DNA of 35,971 bases, from contig JAIQGI010000056.1 of the NCBI GenBank assembly GCA_020072565.1, positions 1 through 35,971 of the forward strand, read 5' to 3'. Position numbers and translations under genes: made by a program. Below the pieces are notes generated by a model. The model saw nothing but the letters and a program-made list of their open reading frames with translations. It was not told where the DNA came from and made no database searches. This document shows positions 33,127 to 35,971 of the stretch, in pieces. Numbering within the stretch: the first letter of the stretch is position 1; every line of letters starts with the position of its first letter. The DNA is from Terriglobia bacterium. GTDB taxonomy: Bacteria; Acidobacteriota; UBA6911.

Positions 33127-35061
33127 TTAAGCCAATGCCTCTGCGGGCGGCCTTTCAAAAACCTCGAAGGCTTCCATGGTAATCGTGTGCGCAGGGCAGC
33201 GTTCGGCGCACAATCCGCACCGGATACAAATGGTCTCGTCCTTGACCATTACCGATCCTTCCTTGCATGGCAAATCCGACACGCCGAGATGCTGCAAGGT
33301 GGTCCCTTCAAAGAACGAAGCCTCTTCGGCGAGCCGTGCCCTGACATCCTGCGAAAACTTGAATTGACTGATAGGAACCAGGCTCAGACAGTTCTCCGGG
33401 CATACGTCCACGCAACCGCCGCAGAGGATGCACTCGCTCCCCTCGGCCTCATTGCCATCGAAGATGGTGTTGATCCAGCAGCGCAGGCACCGTGATGCCT
33501 CGCGCCGCGCCTGTTCTTCCGTATAGCCGGTCTCGACCTCGACGATTCCGGTCCGGCGGTCAGTGGGGAGAGTCGGTACCGGCAGACGGGAGTACTCGTC
33601 AAAGTCTGCTGCCATCTGGTGGTGAGCCAATACCGTGATCTGCACGTAGCGTGGCTTGGGCTTCCAGCCGGCCCCCTGCAGGTAGCGGTCAATCTGCTCG
33701 GCCGCTTTCCTGCCGTCGGCCGTTGCACTGATGATCAAGCGGGGCCCGAAGGCAATGTCGCCGGCGGCGAAGATCCCCGGGGCAGTGGTCATGAGGGTCT
33801 CCGGGTCGACTCTGATGGTACCCTGGCGCGTTGTTTCAATCCCGTCGGCGGGCGTCAGGAAAGAGAGATCTGAGGCCTGGCCGATTGCCAGGATGACTGT
33901 GTCGCAGGGCAGGATGCTTTCAGTGCCCGGCTCGAAGGTGGGGCTGAAGCGGTGCTGGGCATCGAAAACCGACGTGCAACGGATCGTTTCCAGGCCGGTC
34001 ACTTTGCCGTTTTCGCCGACGAATCGCTTGGGCCCGAGAGATGGATGGACCTTCAGGCCTTCGCGCAAAGCCTCTTCGATCTCCTCCTCGAAGGCCGGCA
34101 TTTCTTCGAGCGACTCGAGCGCCACCAAGTGGACTTCATGTGCGCCCAGGCGCAGAGCAGTCCGGGTGACGTCCAGGAACTCCTTCATGGCCACCTGGAG
34201 CTCGCTCTCGCTCAACCGGTCGGGCAGCAAGGATGAACGGAGAACCTCGAGTGTCTGCTGCTGTTGCCGCCGCAGGGCAGAGCGCGCTACATCGATGGCC
34301 ACGTTGCCGCCGCCGATCACTACCACCTTTTTCCCAATCGAGAAGCGATAGCCGAGGTTGACGTTTAACAGGAAATCGACCCCTTTGATCACACCGTCCA
34401 GGTCATGGCCGGGGATCTGGAGATCGCGGCTGCGATGCAATCCAAATGCGAGCAGTATGGCTTTGAATCCTTCGGTTCGGAGGTCGGCCAGAGAAAAGTC
34501 GCCGAGCCTGGAATTCAACCTCAGCTCAGGTCCCAGGTCCAGTATTTCCCGAACCTGGGCCTGAACCGCGTCCCGCGGCAGGCGATACTCGGGTATACCC
34601 AGGTAAAGCATTCCTCCTGGAACCGGTGCTGCCTCGAAAATCGTGACCCGGTATCCAAGGAGTGCCAGGTCATGAGCCGCGGAGAGCCCTGCGGGTCCAG
34701 CACCGATTACGGCGACGCGCTCGGGACGATGGCTCGAGGGTTTGTCGCGATAGACATCGACCGGACTGCGCGACTCGGGTCCGTAGCGCTCGGTGACAAA
34801 CCGCTTCAGCGCGCGGATGGAAATGGGCGCATCAAAATCTTTCCTTCGACAGGCCGTTTCGCAAGGGTGGCCGCAGACCCGGCCACAGATCGAAGCCATG
34901 GGATTCGGCTCGCGGGCGTAGCGGTAGGCTTCCTCGTAGCGCCCTTCCGCAATCAGCGTCACATAACGGCCGGCCTGAGTGTGGACAGGACAGGCCACCA
35001 TGCAGGGAAAAGTCGACTCCAGCCAATCGAGGTCGACGAGCTTTGTCCGCATTTTCAGCAC
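33127..35061 (-). CDS. GltD-like FAD/Fe-S NAD(P)H oxidoreductase with two extra ferredoxin clusters
   Basis: 644 residues (GTG at 35061, with an ATG at 35052 as an alternative; AGGAG about 10 bases before). The N-terminal cysteine set C20, C24, C59, C63, C67 and C71 fits the Fe-S domain of GltD/DPYD proteins. FAD site VIGAGPAG (118-125); NAD(P) site KVVVIGGGNVAIDVA (about 245-260); a second FAD motif in FAAGDIAFGPRLI. The C-terminal part has CLRCWINTI, then CILCGGCVDVCPENC and CIRCGLCAERCP, i.e. two or more 4Fe-4S clusters that GltD lacks. Such proteins exchange electrons between NAD(P)H and iron-sulphur partners. The stop is 17 bases before the Rieske start, so it is very probably part of the complex. 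Confidence 0.88.
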   Translation of the reverse strand: MLKMRTKLVDLDWLESTFPCMVACPVHTQAGRYVTLIAEGRYEEAYRYAREPNPMASICGRVCGHPCETACRRKDFDAPISIRALKRFVTERYGPESRSPVDVYRDKPSSHRPERVAVIGAGPAGLSAAHDLALLGYRVTIFEAAPVPGGMLYLGIPEYRLPRDAVQAQVREILDLGPELRLNSRLGDFSLADLRTEGFKAILLAFGLHRSRDLQIPGHDLDGVIKGVDFLLNVNLGYRFSIGKKVVVIGGGNVAIDVARSALRRQQQQTLEVLRSSLLPDRLSESELQVAMKEFLDVTRTALRLGAHEVHLVALESLEEMPAFEEEIEEALREGLKVHPSLGPKRFVGENGKVTGLETIRCTSVFDAQHRFSPTFEPGTESILPCDTVILAIGQASDLSFLTPADGIETTRQGTIRVDPETLMTTAPGIFAAGDIAFGPRLIISATADGRKAAEQIDRYLQGAGWKPKPRYVQITVLAHHQMAADFDEYSRLPVPTLPTDRRTGIVEVETGYTEEQARREASRCLRCWINTIFDGNEAEGSECILCGGCVDVCPENCLSLVPISQFKFSQDVRARLAEEASFFEGTTLQHLGVSDLPCKEGSVMVKDETICIRCGLCAERCPAHTITMEAFEVFERPPAEALA

Positions 35062-35078
35062 TCGGGTGCTTCTCCTGC

Positions 35079-35687
35079 CTAACGGCGAACCGTGAGGTCG
35101 ACAGTGACGCTGCCGGCGGCGACATCAACCGCCTGGCTGACGGGCTTTCCTTCCTCGCTCCAGGTCGTCAGCGTGTAGTGGCCGGCCGGGATGTCCTTGA
35201 TTTCAAAATCACCGTCCTTGTTGGTCACCGCAAAGTAAGGCGTGGCTATAACAACGACGTATCCGGACATTTCCGGGTGGACATTGCAGAGGAGCGACGC
35301 GACCCCGGGATCGTTGAAGGTGAACGACTTCACTTGACCCTGCGGCCAGGTGCCAAGATTGTGCGCGAGCTTCTTGTTGCCGCTGATGGAGGGCCAGAAA
35401 ACGTTGTGTCCCACCGGATCGCTGTTGAGGAAGTTAACCGTCGTTCCCACCAGGACCACCAGGACGTGAGGTACAAATTTCAAGTTCTTCTGGTCCATTA
35501 CTACCGGCTTCGAGGGCGCCGGGAAAGTCTTGCCGGGTATCGCCTCGATATAGACCGCGATATTCTCGGGCGAGCGCATGCCGGCGGCGGTCACTTTGCC
35601 CTTGATCTCTCCAGCCGAGCTGGATTGAGCGAAAATAGAGACAAACAGGAAAGCTGCGATTGCCGTACCATAACGAGCGGATCTCAT
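35079..35687 (-). CDS. Secreted blue-copper (cupredoxin) protein with carboxypeptidase-regulatory-like domain
   Basis: 202 residues; AAAGGAG about 8 bases before the ATG. Signal peptide about 1-25. The cupredoxin has the ligand set H94 (PVGHNVFW), C134, H137 and M140 (SLLCNVHPEMSGYV), which is type 1 copper. A small beta domain from about 150 (FAVTNKDGDFEIKDIPAGHY) is a carboxypeptidase-regulatory-like fold. It is the first gene of the respiratory operon, followed 17 bases later by the GltD-like gene, and can serve as the soluble electron carrier of the complex (inference). Confidence 0.88.
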   Translation of the reverse strand: MRSARYGTAIAAFLFVSIFAQSSSAGEIKGKVTAAGMRSPENIAVYIEAIPGKTFPAPSKPVVMDQKNLKFVPHVLVVLVGTTVNFLNSDPVGHNVFWPSISGNKKLAHNLGTWPQGQVKSFTFNDPGVASLLCNVHPEMSGYVVVIATPYFAVTNKDGDFEIKDIPAGHYTLTTWSEEGKPVSQAVDVAAGSVTVDLTVRR

Positions 35688-35971
35688 TGTCTAAGCTCCT
35701 TTGCGCGAAGCGCCTTGGAGTGCGGCGTCATGCCCTGAACCTCATACGCAAGTCGCTGTCTGTGTCGCACCTTCGGCGCTCAATTTTTCAAACTGCTTGA
35801 ATCCCGGCCTTACGGCCGGGCCTACTTACTGCCGGCCCTTATAGTTGGTCTGCACCCGATTTTGGGTGCAGAGCATTCCCCAGCATTGTCCAGAGCCGGG
35901 AGTGCAATTTTTCGAGATGGTTCCTTGTTCCGTTGTTGAAGGGCGGGCCGACCACGATTATGCTCAAACGA
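35688..35971. repeat. Intergenic region with dispersed hairpin repeat, copy 3
   Basis: CGCACCTTCGGCGCTCAA (35766-35783), an 18-20 base spacer, and CCCGGCCTTACGGCCGGGCC from 35803 followed by TACTTACTGCCGG: nearly the same order of parts as the first unit at 28086. The rest up to the right edge holds no supported gene and no clear promoter for the operon was seen. Confidence 0.65.

Noticed and set aside
1-35971. CRISPR arrays, rRNA or complete tRNA genes
   Set aside because: No regularly spaced repeats, and no complete tRNA cloverleaf was found; the only tRNA material is the half gene at 8447-8491.

Overview
The window looks like a chromosomal contig from an Acidobacteriota bacterium (inferred, no 16S present). 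The strongest pointer is a PadR regulator followed by a long orphan FtsX/MacB-type permease (the 'ADOP' type that is abundant in Acidobacteria). A PASTA-less Ser/Thr kinase fused to sensor and enzyme domains, many secreted proteins of unknown function and moderately high GC agree with this. No rRNA or CRISPR array was seen; the only tRNA material is a 3' half gene.

Layout. 1-8446 looks like a decayed integrated island. It holds IS21-like end repeats, the C-terminal remnant of a tyrosine integrase (378-689, minus), a giant kinase-PEGA-FGE-hydrolase fusion (786-3767), a two-gene membrane protein/XRE regulator operon behind a perfect promoter with three phased operator-like sites (3999-4694), an esterase-like protein, a secreted protein and a polytopic membrane protein. 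It ends at 8447-8491 with the exact 3' half of a tRNA-Thr(CGU) gene, which is what an attR site looks like. 8667-18488 is a run of minus-strand genes: small secreted proteins, one LprI-domain protein, the ADOP permease with its leaderless padR, a broken methyltransferase, a GT2 glycosyltransferase, a small membrane protein, an ABM-fold protein and an outer-membrane beta-barrel protein. 18489-19530 has no gene but carries a palindromic MITE/REPIN-like element and a long stem-loop.

19531-26655 holds a YfhO-type membrane protein (minus) and, divergently, a radical SAM protein with a tightly linked FAD reductase of the geranylgeranyl-reductase type whose C-terminus carries an extra domain. This pair is a plausible lipid or isoprenoid modification module of unknown product.

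26668-35687, all minus, ends with a respiratory operon (transcribed 35687 to 28435): blue-copper protein, GltD-like FAD/Fe-S NAD(P)H oxidoreductase with extra ferredoxin clusters, Rieske protein, split b6/subunit IV-type cytochrome b, octaheme cytochrome c, monoheme cytochrome c lipoprotein. The genes touch or overlap, so they probably build one Rieske/cytochrome b complex that moves electrons between quinol, cytochromes/cupredoxin and perhaps NAD(P)H. Copies of a dispersed hairpin repeat sit just outside both ends of this operon.
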